Assembly (NCBI GenBank): GCA_035610835.1
Contig: CM069446.1
Location: forward strand, 49,825,625-49,889,624
DNA: 64,000 bases
Direction of reading: 5' to 3'
DNA from: Ophiura sarsii
Taxonomy: Eukaryota; Echinodermata; Ophiuroidea; Amphilepidida; Ophiuridae
In this document: piece by piece, positions 1-11,249 of the stretch
Layout of the letters: every line of letters starts with the position of its first letter
Position numbering within the stretch: position 1 is the stretch's first letter
Made by a program: the position numbers and the translations under genes
Notes under the pieces: model-generated
Seen by the model: the letters and a program-made list of their open reading frames with translations, nothing else
Told to the model about the DNA's origin: nothing
The model's database searches: none

Positions 1-354
1 ACTTTGAAAAACAATTAAGGAAGCATTTGTACATTATGATGTGTTATTGAAAATGCCAACAAATCTTTCTGCAATATTGCAACGTCAATTATATTGCAAC
101 GTCAATTACATCTGAAATCTGAGTAGGTATTAATGAAAAACAATTTCATTATTAACCATAATGCCCTGACACCACTGCCATTAAAATCCCTTAAAATCAA
201 CAGGAAGATACGCTCGTAATGCAAGTATAAATATTGTGTTATGTCAGCTAGTAGACATACTAGACTAGCGTGGTTTCGAAACATCAACTTCTTAAGGGGG
301 CTGTGCACCTTCAGGTACAGCCTCCGTAAAGGGTTAAAAAAGGGGTTCTCTTCC

Positions 355-2610
355 TAGAGATTACCATGGCTAGCACTTGGTAGGCTCAAAGGTCACTTTC
401 CATTTATCAGCCCACGCTTTCATCTGGTAACACCCTTTGACATCAGTTTTGAGCAGAGTCCATTGTGCCATACTTTGTCGAAAGCTCCTTTTATGTCAAG
501 GGCAATGACACAAACCTCATCACTTTGGTCTAGGGAGTTGTTCCATTTCTGTGACAAAATGTTGAGGAGATCAGCTGTACTGTGGCCTTCTCTAAATCCA
601 AACTGTCTGCTGGAAATCAGATCATTGCTGAGAAAAAAGCGTTGAAGTTGTTTCAGTACAGCAGCTTCCATGATCTTGCTGATATTGCTTAGCAGTGGGA
701 TATGACGGTACTTTGTTGGGTCAGCCTTGGAACCTCTTTTATGGATTGGAGTGACAGATGCTGTTTTCCATTGGTTAGGAAACACACCATGAGTCAAGCA
801 GAGATCAAAAAGCCTGCAGAGTGGACTGGCAAGTTAAGCACAGCATTCTTTGCGTACCTTGGTTGGAATCAGGTCTGGTCCAGTAGCTTTATCCGGATTG
901 AGATGTTGTAATAGTTTTCAAACATCCTTGGGCTTAAAAACTATTTTGTCAAATGATTTGGTTGTTGAAGGATGGACATTTGGGGCCTGGTCTTCAGCAC
1001 ATTGGAGTCTATATTTGTCTGCAAATGCCTGACAAAAAGCTTTTGCCTTGTCCTTTGCTGTAATATGGGTGACATGTGGATGTTCAATCACAGGGATCTC
1101 GGAACGAGCTGTTCTTCCGGACAGGGTGTTGATGATTCTCCACCATGTCTTGCTGCTCAGCGATTTATCTGCTAGGTCTTGTCTCAGTTTAGTGTTGTAG
1201 CTACTCCTGGCTTGCTTCTCCGCTTGGTTGTAGGAATGTCTAGCTTCAGCCAACTTTGCCTTGCTGGCTTCAGTTTGGTCTTTTTGGCTTTCTTAAAGAG
1301 ACGGCGCTTCTTTCTAGATTCTCTACGACATTTGTCGTTGAACCAAACCTGGTCTCCAGTCCTCTTTGTAACAGTTTTACTAGGTATATACAAGTCCATA
1401 GCCTCGCAGGTGATAGCAGTGACGTTGGAGCAAGCAGTTTCAGGATCTTTTTTTTCTGGAATACACAGTGGCGTGCGCAGGATATTGTTAGTGGGGGGGG
1501 GGGCCACCTGGCCATAAATGAAATTCCCCCGACTATTTGATTAAATAACTGTGCGCGTAGCGTGCGAAAATTTTCGAATTGACAGGTTTTTTTGCACGAT
1601 TGAGCTACATTTAGGCTCTAAACAAGCTTGTACCAAAGAATATTGCATTTTGGGAAGACATATGCGCGCGTAGCGCGCGAAAATTTTTCATCTGTGTTTT
1701 TGACTATCATAATTCCATGATGCCACTGACCTAGCCTCCTTCTCAATTCCCCCGACTGGCCTAAGTTTCCCCCGACTGACTCAATAGTGGGGGGGGGGGG
1801 GGGGGCCGCGGCCCCCGGCCCCCCCTTTGCGCACGCCACTGGGAATACACTTGACCAATTTGTGGAAGCAAGGTGACCTCTCATTCCCCAGTAATCAGCC
1901 TTGTCATATCCTCCTGTGTGATTTGTCTCTGTATATTGGCACGTCTAAGAACACTAACAGGGTTGTGGTCTGAAGTACCTAGTCTAGCAGAAGTGGTTGA
2001 GTTGTAATCCCATAGAGATAACTAATTGTGTGCGGCGTCCAGCTGCGTCAGTAGTACGACTTCCTAGCCAGAGTATGTATGGTGGACGTTGAAGTCACCG
2101 ACAAGCATGACTGAATTAGCTCTAAGTGTGCTCATTTCTTGAAGAGTGTTGGAGTCCAAGTTATCACTAGGAGATAAACAGCAGCAATCAGTAATTTTTG
2201 AGATTTAAGAGCTACTGTGAACCAGATGAGTTCATAGTCTTTTGGATCTTGCCCTGGGTCATGATGTATGGCAATCCCTTCTAAACAGTAGACAGCAATG
2301 CCGTCGCCAGTGGTTACTTTTCTATCCCTGTGACAGCATATGGAGTATCCAGGAATAGCAATGCACTCAGCGCCGTCAGGCACTGTATCATCAAGGAAGG
2401 TCTCAACAACAATGACAATTGATGGCTTCTTTATCGAGCAGAGATTAGCAAGCTCTCCGATGTTTGACCGAAGTCCCCGTATGTTGACCTCCAATATTCG
2501 CAATTCCGTTTCTCGTAGTCGTTGGGCATGCTTGTGTCGTTCCGTTTTGATCTGTCCGTTTTCTTTCGAGGCTTGCTTGGCAATACGAATTTTAGCAATA
2601 AGAGTATAAA
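355..2610 (-). pseudogene. Non-LTR retrotransposon (CR1/Jockey-like) ORF2 relic
   Basis: Read on the minus strand this is an APE endonuclease followed by a reverse transcriptase, the usual ORF2 order. The endonuclease start (RILEVNIRGLRSNIGELANL) lies near 2504-2440. Endonuclease motifs GDFNVHH (about 2102-2079) and SDHNPV (about 1973-1957) follow in shifted frames. A linker region (QVWFNDKCRRESRKKR, near 1370) leads into the RT N-terminal half, with PNQWKTASVTPIHKRG and the A-box-like VIALDIKGAFDKVWHNGL at 797-420. After HNGLCSKLMSKGV the frame jumps to a segment resembling the region past the YxDD box (MKAWADKWKVTFEPTKC, about 420-370), so the catalytic YxDD stretch is deleted. Frameshifts, stops and a MITE at 1466-1841 show the copy is dead. 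Assignment to the CR1/Jockey group is from general resemblance; the LINE identity itself is secure. Confidence 0.88.
1466..1841. mobile_element. hAT-type MITE with perfect 8-bp target duplication
   Basis: The left end CAGTGGCGTGCGCA is mirrored at the right end as TGCGCACGCCACTG. The 8-mer GGAATACA flanks both sides (1458-1465 and 1842-1849). An 8-bp duplication with CAGTGGCGT-type termini is characteristic of non-autonomous hAT transposons. The 376-bp element carries G homopolymers near both ends and has no coding capacity. It sits inside the LINE linker region, so it is younger than the LINE. Confidence 0.9.
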
Positions 2611-2788
2611 TAGATGCAGGGGTTGCTAGCCCCTACACCAGTGCGCATCTGAGTGGTGCGGTAAGCGATACGTGCTAAACATGGCCTAAACTGAAAACAT
2701 CAACAATTGACTTATAACAGTTTGTGCTCAGGATGAAAATCGAGCAGGGTGACCAGCACAAAGATGTAACACAATACTACTCCATGTA
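2611..2788. other. Unassigned spacer
   Basis: Nothing is recognisable between the LINE 5' end and the TA target site of the next element. Confidence 0.5.
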
Positions 2789-3527
2789 AACTGCTCACAA
2801 AAAGTTAGGAAACTTTTTTTTAATCAAGTAATTTTTATTATTTATTACCCTCTTTGTATCTGTTATCTATCAATGGAAAGCTGAAGTGTTCCTCTTTAAA
2901 ATGATACCACATTTGCAATGATTACATGTTGCTGAACTTGGCCACATGAATGAGAATGAGGCAAAGTCACAAATCAAATGTGCCAAAATTACCGTTATCT
3001 GTGCTAAACAGTCAATAGGTAATGATCAATAATCAAACCGGTCATGCTTGAGAACCATGAATGGTTTACACAAAGATTTGCACCAGTGAGCACAATACAC
3101 ACAAGTTAACCCTCTTTAGAAAACCATTATTTGGGTATTTGCAAGACTGGGTTAACAATGACTCCAGGTGGAAGGTCATGAAGGTAAGTGATGAAAGGTT
3201 TAGGCCTACAACCTGTACATTTTTCTGAGACACGGTAAACGTTTTGCAGTTTCAATATGCCGCGTTTAACAGATTTGGAGAGAGCTCGTGCCATTACCTA
3301 TTGACTGTTTAGCACAGATAACGGTAATTTTGGCACATTTGATTTGTGACTTTGCCTCAATCTCATTCATGTGGCCAAGTCCAGCATCATGTAATCATTG
3401 CACATTTGGTATCATTTTAAAGAAGAACACTTCAGCTTTCCATTGATATGCCACATAATACAAGAGGTTAATAAATAATAAAAATATACTTGATTAAAAA
3501 AAGTTTCCTAACTTTGTGTGAGCAGTT
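2789..3527. mobile_element. Tc1/mariner-type foldback element with transposase-start relic
   Basis: TA dinucleotides flank the element (2787-2788, 3528-3529). The ends are inverted copies (AACTGCTCACA at the left, TGTGAGCAGTT at the right). Homology extends through about 235-bp arms, 2789-3024 against 3292-3527. In the right half an ATG at 3257 opens a short frame MPRLTDLERARAITY then stop; the first dozen residues resemble transposase N-termini of IS630/Tc1/mariner relatives. The frame runs directly into the inverted arm. This looks like a 5'-end foldback derivative of an autonomous parent. Confidence 0.8.
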
Positions 3528-3670
3528 TATTATAATATTATGTACCCTATGTTTATAGCAGATGAGCAGTGATTAAGAAATGGAAGGGTGTTGGACTGTG
3601 GGAAGTGTTTAGGTATACGAATTTAAAAAAAGTAGGAGTAGGTCTTATACATCGAACGATTTATGGTAAC

Positions 3671-4770
3671 AACAAGAGATAGTTTCATGTTGGACTAAAT
3701 TAAGTGTACTTTTAATTCACATTCGAGAAATCTATGATTATTGTATCGTAAAAAATTTTAAAAATAAGGAAAAAATCACTTAAAACATTTTCGCCACGCG
3801 GCATGATGTTGTATAAGCAACACATCTTGAAAACTCATTATCTCCTGCTGAACAATGGTATGTTCTATTTTTAAACAAAAAATCTGAATTTTTGTGTTTG
3901 TCAATTAGAAAGACCTTCATAATCGATGCCGCGCCAGCCAACTAGGAAGGGCTATATCTTGCTAGGCGTCCCATACGGAATAAACCGTGTACTACGACAT
4001 GTACGACAACACATTTTAATTGATATGAGCATGTGCACATCAGTTACGGGACGTCTAGCAAGACATTGCCTAGGAAGGGAGGGATTTGGCGGTGTTTTGA
4101 CGTATCCTGATGAACGTTGCTTAAGGTATATATAGGTAATGTCGACGGTGTGCGGTGGAAATCTGATGTGGCGTGTTATAGGGGGGGGGGGGTGGTCGGA
4201 GGCGGGGGGGGGGGGGGATGGGGGCACTGGCGGTGAACGGATGCGCATCTCTGGCCGTAGAGGAAATAATGTTTACTAGGTATCAGGTATGGGTAATAAA
4301 TTGGCTGGCGGAGGACATTACATACGCACATCAGACTTAGAGGCAATGTTAGCGTGAAGGGGGGGGGGGGGGGGGGGGGGGGGGGTAGGGCGATCGTCAC
4401 CGGTGCCGGACCGATGCAAGCGTCGGCTTAGAGGCAATTTCATTTTAAGTTAGGCCTATTGTTAAGCGAGGGGAGAGTTGTGAATCAGAACTTGAATTTA
4501 AAAATAAATCACACGGTTTTTGTGCAAGTTGATCATACCAAAACACTGACAGAACACCCCCTACGAAAATAAACGAAAATTCAAAATTTTATTTTCAATT
4601 TTTTTTCTTTTTTTCTTCAATTTATTTCACTTTAAATTGTTCTACTCTCTTAACCAAACCAACTTTTTTTTTTAAGCGTTCCGTTGTTATCAGACCGATT
4701 TCTTCGGAACGGACTTAAAAAAAAAAAAAAAAAAAAAAAAAAGGTTTCGCGTAGACTTACACTTTTGTAT
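3671..4770. repeat. 1.1-kb direct repeat, copy 1
   Basis: This matches 5773-6865 almost base for base; the differences seen are mainly the lengths of G and A homopolymers. It contains a 69-codon open frame (3926-4135) with an identical translation in copy 2. I see no protein family in that frame and regard it as non-coding. Three poly-G runs lie near 4180, 4205 and 4360. Confidence 0.9.
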
Positions 4771-4979
4771 TAGGCCCATATTCAACATGACGCGTCTTCA
4801 TCAGTGAATTTAGATGCCCGTGCTGACCAGCAAAATCAATGTAAAATCAGAGCATTGAATTACGCGAAACATTTAACGCAATCAGCGCCCGCGACTTAAC
4901 TGCGCGATGAGCTTGTAATTAAAAATAATGGTGAAACACCAGTAGGCCTACTCGCTATTAAATTCTGCCTGCAACTGAA

Positions 4980-5312
4980 TATCACACCTACCCCCACCCC
5001 AACACCACCCCACCCAACCCACCCACCCACCCACCCAACCACCCAACCACCCACCCACCCACCCACCCAACCACCCCCACCCCACCACCACCACCAGACC
5101 CCCACCCAACTCGACATTTAACTCAATCAACGCCCGCGAATAATGGTCAAATATCAGTAGTCCTACTCGCTATTAAATTCTGCTTGCCACTGACTATCCC
5201 CGGGGACTATCCCACCGACCCCTCCCCCTCCCCCAAACATCAACCAACCCAACCACTACCAAACCCCCACCCCCACCACCATCCAACCCCTACACAACCC
5301 CCACCAAACCAA
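4980..5312. repeat. CCCACC/CCAAC-rich low-complexity tracts
   Basis: Degenerate CCCACCCAACC repeats occur at about 4985-5108 and again at about 5205-5312. The minus-strand frames across them (Gly/Trp/Val repeats) come from the low-complexity sequence and are not genes. Confidence 0.85.
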
Positions 5313-5470
5313 CCCGACATGTCTTTACAGTCTCTCTGTGCCAATTACGATTGCTTGCACTAGAGTTTTCGTCTTTTTTGAACTGTTTTACAATTAGAAG
5401 TAATCCAAAATGACATAGTGGAAACAAAGTTGGACTCTGTCGAGTGCAGAATCAAAATATTCACTGTTTT

Positions 5471-5770
5471 AAGGTTTTGGTGTGCTAATCGTTAATACAG
5501 CCCTGTGATAATAGTTAATACTTTGGTGTGCTAATAGTTAATACAGCCCAGTGATAATAGTTAATACTTCCATCTGATAATAGTTAATACTTTCAGGGAA
5601 AATTCACGGTAAACTATCTAAAGGTTTTGGTGTGCTAATCGTTAATACAGCCCTGTGATAATAGTTAATACTTTGGTGTGCTAATAGTTAATACAGCCCA
5701 GTGATAATAGTTAATACTTCCATCTGATAATAGTTAATACTTTCAGGGAAAATTCACGGTAAACTATCTA
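5471..5770. repeat. Two tandem 150-bp units
   Basis: Units 5471-5620 and 5621-5770 are essentially identical. Each contains several copies of a GATAATAGTTAATACTT-like submotif and ends in AAACTATCTA. Copy 2 of the 1.1-kb repeat starts immediately after the second unit. Confidence 0.93.
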
Positions 5771-5772
5771 AT

Positions 5773-6865
5773 AACAAGAGATAGTTTCATGTTGGACTAA
5801 ATTAAGTGTACTTTTAATTCACATTCGAGAAATCTATGATTATTGTATCGTAAAAAATTTTAAAAATAAGGAAAAAATCACTTAAAACATTTTCGCCACG
5901 CGGCATGATGTTGTATAAGCAACACATCTTGAAAACTCATTATCTCCTGCTGAACAATGGTATGTTCTATTTTTAAACAAAAAATCTGAATTTTTGTGTT
6001 TGTCAATTAGAAAGACCTTCATAATCGATGCCGCGCCAGCCAACTAGGAAGGGCTATATCTTGCTAGGCGTCCCATACGGAATAAACCGTGTACTACGAC
6101 ATGTACGACAACACATTTTAATTGATATGAGCATGTGCACATCAGTTACGGGACGTCTAGCAAGACATTGCCTAGGAAGGGAGGGATTTGGCGGTGTTTT
6201 GACGTATCCTGATGAACGTTGCTTAAGGTATATATAGGTAATGTCGACGGTGTGCGGTGGAAATCTGATGTGGCGTGTTATAGGGGGGGGGGGGGGTGGT
6301 CGGAGGCGGGGGGGGGGGGGGGATGGGGGCACTGGCGGTGAACGGATGCGCATCTCTGGCCGTAGAGGAAATAATGTTTACTAGGTATCAGGTATGGGTA
6401 ATAAATTGGCTGGCGGAGGACATTACATACGCACATCAGACTTAGAGGCAATGTTAGCGTGAAGGGGGGGGGGGGGGGTAGGGCGATCGTCACCGGTGCC
6501 GGACCGATGCAAGCGTCGGCTTAGAGGCAATTTCATTTTAAGTTAGGCCTATTGTTAAGCGAGGGGAGAGTTGTGAATCAGAACTTGAATTTAAAAAAAA
6601 AATCACACGGTTTTTGTGCAAGTTGATCATACCAAAACACTGACAGAACACCCCCTACGAAAATAAACGAAAATTCAAAATTTTATTTTCAATTTTTTTT
6701 CTTTTTTTCTTCAATTTATTTCACTTTAAATTGTTCTACTCTCTTAACCAAACCAACTTTTTTTTTTAAGCGTTCCGTTGTTATCAGACCGATTTCTTCG
6801 GAACGGACTTAAAAAAAAAAATAAAAAAAAAAAAAAAGGTTTCGCGTAGACTTACACTTTTGTAT
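5773..6865. repeat. 1.1-kb direct repeat, copy 2, ending at assembly gap
   Basis: Counterpart of 3671-4770 at an offset of about 2.1 kb. Similarity continues to the last base before the run of N, so the true right border is unknown. Confidence 0.9.
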
Positions 6866-6965
6866 NNNNNNNNNNNNNNNNNNNNNNNNNNNNNNNNNNN
6901 NNNNNNNNNNNNNNNNNNNNNNNNNNNNNNNNNNNNNNNNNNNNNNNNNNNNNNNNNNNNNNNNN
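6866..6965. other. Assembly gap of 100 N
   Basis: Exactly 100 ambiguous bases, the usual size for a gap of unknown length. Reading frames that cross it are meaningless. Confidence 1.
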
Positions 6966-7091
6966 TAGAAGCCTTACATTGTACTATAATGTCAATGGGG
7001 ATCCAGTATACAACTATTGACTGCAATAAGGGGCATGGTTCAAATTATAGGCCCAAGGTGATCTCGAAACCAGAGGCTATTTTTACCGACG

Positions 7092-7139
7092 GGGATATTT
7101 CAGGGGGGGGGGGGGCAGCGGCCCCTGGGTACGTCACTG
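7092..7139. mobile_element. hAT-like terminal fragment
   Basis: A poly-G run is followed by CAGCGGCCCC and then GGGTACGTCACTG. This has the same layout as the right end of the MITE at 1466-1841 (poly-G, GGCCCC, then a terminus in CACTG). The left end is not visible, so only a terminal fragment is claimed. Confidence 0.4.
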
Positions 7140-7424
7140 CCGTGACCCGAATGAAAGCAGTCAATATTTGATTTATATACCAAATATATAGATTGTTGTC
7201 ATTTGATTGGTTAAAAGAACATTTTCTATCACCATATTCTCCTTAGGCCAACCAAAATTTCATGAAATGAAGGTACACGAGACTAAACCTTCACCGTTCT
7301 GTTGCCTAAAGGCTAGCCCGGTAGAATCGGACAAAAATATCGATTTCCGAATTTGGAAGGTTTGTCACTGTTATTCACTGTATTCTTACCGTAGCGATTC
7401 TAACAGGATTTCACTTCTGGTTCT

Positions 7425-7840
7425 GGTTGTTTGAGTCGGCGTTGTGCTGTAAACACATATAAGCCAACTTGACCATGTGACACTTTGGTGAGACGAATAA
7501 ATTAAAGTTCTTTTGCATGAAGTCTTGACTGGGGTTCGTTTTCTTCCGATGCGATTCCAGTCGGGTTTTGAATATGGTGATAGTTTCAGCATTAACTACC
7601 TACATCAGATGGTAACTTGTTCCAATCAATGATTGTTCTTGGGTAAAAAGAGTTCTTGTACTAGTCAAGACGGGAAGCTGTTTCATGGTGTTTCTTGTTA
7701 TGTCCTCGGGTTTGTCTCTGATAGGGTTTAAGTCTTTCGTCGAATGGAATGTCAGCTTGTTGGTAATTTTATACATGAATATGATAAGTCGATGCATAAC
7801 TCGCCGGGTTTCAAGTAATGTCTCAAGTTCGTCACTCACT
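7425..7840 (-). pseudogene. LINE reverse transcriptase C-terminal relic
   Basis: The minus-strand frame at 7839-7600 reads LETRRVMHRLIIFMYKITNK and continues to FTQEQSLIGTSYHL. This resembles the conserved tail of CR1/Jockey-type polyproteins (a YKI.N.L block followed by an FFPRTI..WN.LP-like block). After a frameshift near 7612 the next frame gives ETITIFKTRLESHRKK and ends near 7430, again typical of the extreme C-terminus. The rest of the element is absent. It is a different copy from the relic at 355-2610. Confidence 0.75.
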
Positions 7841-8223
7841 CAGACGAATTTAGACGAATAAATGCGAAATGTCAGCCGCAATCACCACGTAAATACAGCC
7901 GCGGGGCATGGTTCAAAACGAAATTGTTCGCCGTATTAATATTATTATGTTTCGTCAATCGGGGCGATTCGGATGTTTCAAATGGGAGGCGGACTCAGTC
8001 ACGGAATGCGAATCGCTTGACTCGTGAACCATGACGTCATCAAAAAAACGATGCCGCCCCGGGCATCCCGGGCATAGTTGTTTTTCATGACGTCATATTG
8101 AAATTGAGGGCATAGCTTGATTATCCCCTCACTTTTAACCAATCAAATGACAGTAATCTATGTACGCGACCCTATAATAAACACTATAGTCTTCTTCGTA
8201 TACCGTGTATAATTTCACTGTCA

Positions 8224-8331
8224 CACACCCTCTGATACTTCGCCTGCGAAAACCGCTCCAATCCGAGAACCGCCCAATACACTAGTGTTCTATTTGGTCA
8301 GTTCTCGGATGGGAATTATCAGAGGGTGTTG
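8224..8331. repeat. Small foldback, about 108 bp
   Basis: ACACCCTCTGATA on the left is mirrored by TATCAGAGGGTGTT on the right, and CCGAGAAC/GTTCTCGG pair internally. It is probably a miniature inverted-repeat relic. Confidence 0.6.
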
Positions 8332-8333
8332 TT

Positions 8334-9818
8334 CGATTGTGTGATCATGAAATACAAAGTCGACTAACTAGACACTACATGTAGTGACAGAAATCAGTGG
8401 TCATGTGATGAAAATGAAGCATGCTGGTGTACTTGCTCAAGAACTCTTCTTTGCCCTTCTATTCATGTTTTTTTAGGTTTTAGACGGTAATTTTTCTTAC
8501 AGATTCACATTTCTGATTATGAATGGCATAAATATATTCTTAGTTACAGAGCGATATGATTCCTAATTACTTCAAATTTTCAAAATCATGGTTTATGGAG
8601 TGAAAATAAACTGTCAGGTCTGCGTGACAACTTATTTCTCACTCTAATTTTCTTTTTTAAAAACCGCATCTCGCATCTTGGTTTTCAGACCACCTTTTTG
8701 GCCTGTCATACACTCATACTCATACTCCCGATTAATTGATCATGTTGATAATTGTACTACGAGTCATTTTCCATTAAGCTAGGGGTCTCAAGTCGTCACG
8801 CCACTATCAATATATTGACCGTACAACACCGCCGTCCGGACATAACATGGGATTAGTTGACGTTGAACTTTGAAGCTGGAGGACAGGAAAGTTCCTGATT
8901 GAAACTTGTACACTTTCGACCCAGCTTGGGAAGAATCACCACGTTCAAGCTGACGTTATCCTCAAGATATATAAATCAAACTCGTAAGAAAGGAGGTGTT
9001 TTAATGTTATTGTCAATAGGGACACTAATTAGAGATGTGTTGGAGGCTGCGCCCTCAATTATGATAAAAACTGGGATATTATATTTTTATAATTGTATTA
9101 CATGTATGAACTTACACCTATAAGGATTAAGAAAAATCAGCCCTCTTTTTGTACAAGAAAACGTTGATTCAAAAATGCTCGTACAGCCGGGACGAGAATT
9201 TTACGTCCGACAGTATCCCCCTGCAGTACGCGTGAAACATAACGCGAACCATATTTGCATAGAGGGCGTTTTTCAATAAATAGCGATGATATTGTTTTAA
9301 TCAAGTTTTGCTGTGTTTTTGTTAGTAGAAACAACAATAATGGCTATTTTTAATGTTCATCTTGAATTCTGAAGTAAATTTTTAAACATTTAAAATTTTC
9401 AACACCACTTAATGTCCCTTTAATGTCAATAGGCAGAAAAATAACTTACGGATATTGCACGCACAGTTCTCAAGACTGGGCACAGATGATCATGACAACA
9501 GTTATCATGACGACAGACACCTCCTTCCGCCGACTCTAAAACTAAAACCCCTCTGAAATAAGACCCCACTATAAAACCCTAACCCTAGGCCTACACATAG
9601 GCCTACTGAATTATATGGATAGTATGTGCATGGGGTAGCCTATCTGGATTTACAGGCACATGGGGTTCCTGTATCATGGGGTATCTGAAATATTAAGGGA
9701 ACCTGTGATAACTGGATTTCAAGAGTAAGAGTACACATTATGCCATGAATCCCCAACCCCAGAACCGCTCAACCCACGAACCGCGAAATCTAGTTAGCTA
9801 ATACTACATGTATACTTT
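8334..9818. other. Repeat-derived intergenic DNA
   Basis: No gene recognised. 8515-8640 resembles the interior of the foldback at 24933-25289. 8758-8985 is a diverged direct match to 18488-18650, which shares AAGCTAGGGGTCTCAA and CAGCTTGGGAAGAATCAC. Confidence 0.5.
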
Positions 9819-9959
9819 ATGAATCTCATTTCAAGCAGCTTGGTGCTAAGCATAGATGAAAGGAACCGACAAACCCGGTAGAATATTTTTAACGGAATAA
9901 ATCGTATTGGAAACTGGAAACCAATGCTTAGCACCAGGCTGCCGGAAAAAGGATTCATA
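9819..9959. repeat. Short imperfect palindrome
   Basis: TTGGTGCTAAGCAT is mirrored by ATGCTTAGCACCA, with TATGAATC and GATTCATA at the outer ends. Probably a small foldback MITE. Confidence 0.6.
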
Positions 9960-10286
9960 CTATACAGGGTGAGTCAAAAAGACTGCAATAGTGGAAAGAA
10001 ACCATTTTGTTTTCAAAACCAAAATGAATTTTAAAACTTTTTAAACGTTGCAAGAATGATGTATTTAATCCTAACTTTGTGTGAAAAAATGAAGTCGATC
10101 GCATTTTTCGTTTGTATTTTGGTGACCCTCTTTGCTGCACAACCAAATTTACCTGTTTGTCCACGAGCACAGTGATTTTCATTTGAAATGGCACGCATTG
10201 CATTTTCATATTTGAATATCCCGCCAATTATGATATCCTGAAAATATAAGATCGATCCGATGCCAAATAAGAAAACTAGCGTACTT

Positions 10287-10617
10287 TGCGTAAACCATGT
10301 CATTTACTGGTTTGTACAATTGGGTCTACATGTACTAACAGACCAGTAAATAACATGGTTTACGTTTCAATATGTTATAAGAATTATCAACATAATAAAT
10401 AATCTATCAGTCAATAGCAAAGTTAGTTTGGTAATCCATTTAATTCTGGCACAAATCAATACTTGCAAAAAAAATCAGAACAGATGCATGCATATTCTGT
10501 GCAAATTAAAAAAGTGGATGTGGATGTTCATTGAGTAACAAGTCGAGCACTTTCATGTTACTCGACTGTTACTGTGTGAATTCCCATCGTACAGACCAGT
10601 AAATGACATGGTTTGTA
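10287..10617. repeat. Inverted motif set around AAACCATGTCATTTACTGGT
   Basis: The motif occurs once forward (about 10290) and twice inverted (about 10345 and 10595). One forward-inverted pair probably bounds a small MITE, but which pair cannot be decided. Confidence 0.45.
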
Positions 10618-10960
10618 TAAAACTTAATGTTTTACATATTGGCGATGATGTTAATTGCTTATTTTGTCCAATGTTGCTAGACAATTTGCATCGATTTATA
10701 GATGGAAAAAGGACCCTACCCAAATATTACACTTAATATTTAAACTTCTGACCACCACCCGCTGGAAGGTGCCTATACAGCATCCTCCAGAGGGCTCCCC
10801 ATCTCTACCCAGAATGCCAAGCATACTTCCTCTTTCGAACCCATATCTCGCCATAACGAGAATGCACCCTCGCTGTGGGGTGGGCTGGGCCCGGGAAGCA
10901 ACATTGGACAAAATAAGCAATTAACATCATCGCCAATATGTAAAACATTAAGTTTTATAC
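10615..10960. mobile_element. Foldback MITE with perfect 64-bp arms
   Basis: 10615-10678 is the exact reverse complement of 10897-10960. Frames on the two strands begin with the same residues (MLILSNVA) purely because of the palindrome. The interior is also found, inverted, at about 18110-18260, so it belongs to the same family as the flanking 7.4-kb unit. Confidence 0.85.
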
Positions 10961-11156
10961 ATATTGGCTCAGATGATGCTTATTTTGGAATCCAATGTTG
11001 CTAGACAATTTGCATCATTGGATTCCATCCAGACTGGCACCGAGTACAGGCGGAGGAGCGAGGGTAAATCTCCAATAAACAACAATACCGGAGGTCAGAA
11101 GCTTAAATACCCGGCTTACCCAAAAGCCGTCTTGACAAAAACAGAAAAGAAAAGAA

Positions 11157-11210
11157 ACCAGAGACCCAGAGACCCAGAGACTCAGAGACCCAGAGACCCA
11201 GAGACTTAAG
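11157..11210. repeat. GACCCAGA-type microsatellite
   Basis: Several copies of AGAGACCCAG/AGAGACTCAG in tandem. Confidence 0.85.
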
Positions 11211-11249
11211 AGGGCGAGAAGCCCCCCTTGCACATACCTATCGGATATG

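Noticed and set aside
3926..4135. 69-codon ORF present twice with identical translation
   Set aside because: Identity comes from recent DNA duplication, not selection; no family resemblance.
4896..5130. Gly/Trp/Val-repeat minus-strand ORFs
   Set aside because: Translation of a CCCACC minisatellite.
6784..7171. ORFs crossing the N run
   Set aside because: The frame is undefined through ambiguous bases.
10655..10924. Overlapping plus and minus ORFs both starting MLILSNVA
   Set aside because: Product of a perfect palindrome; not coding.
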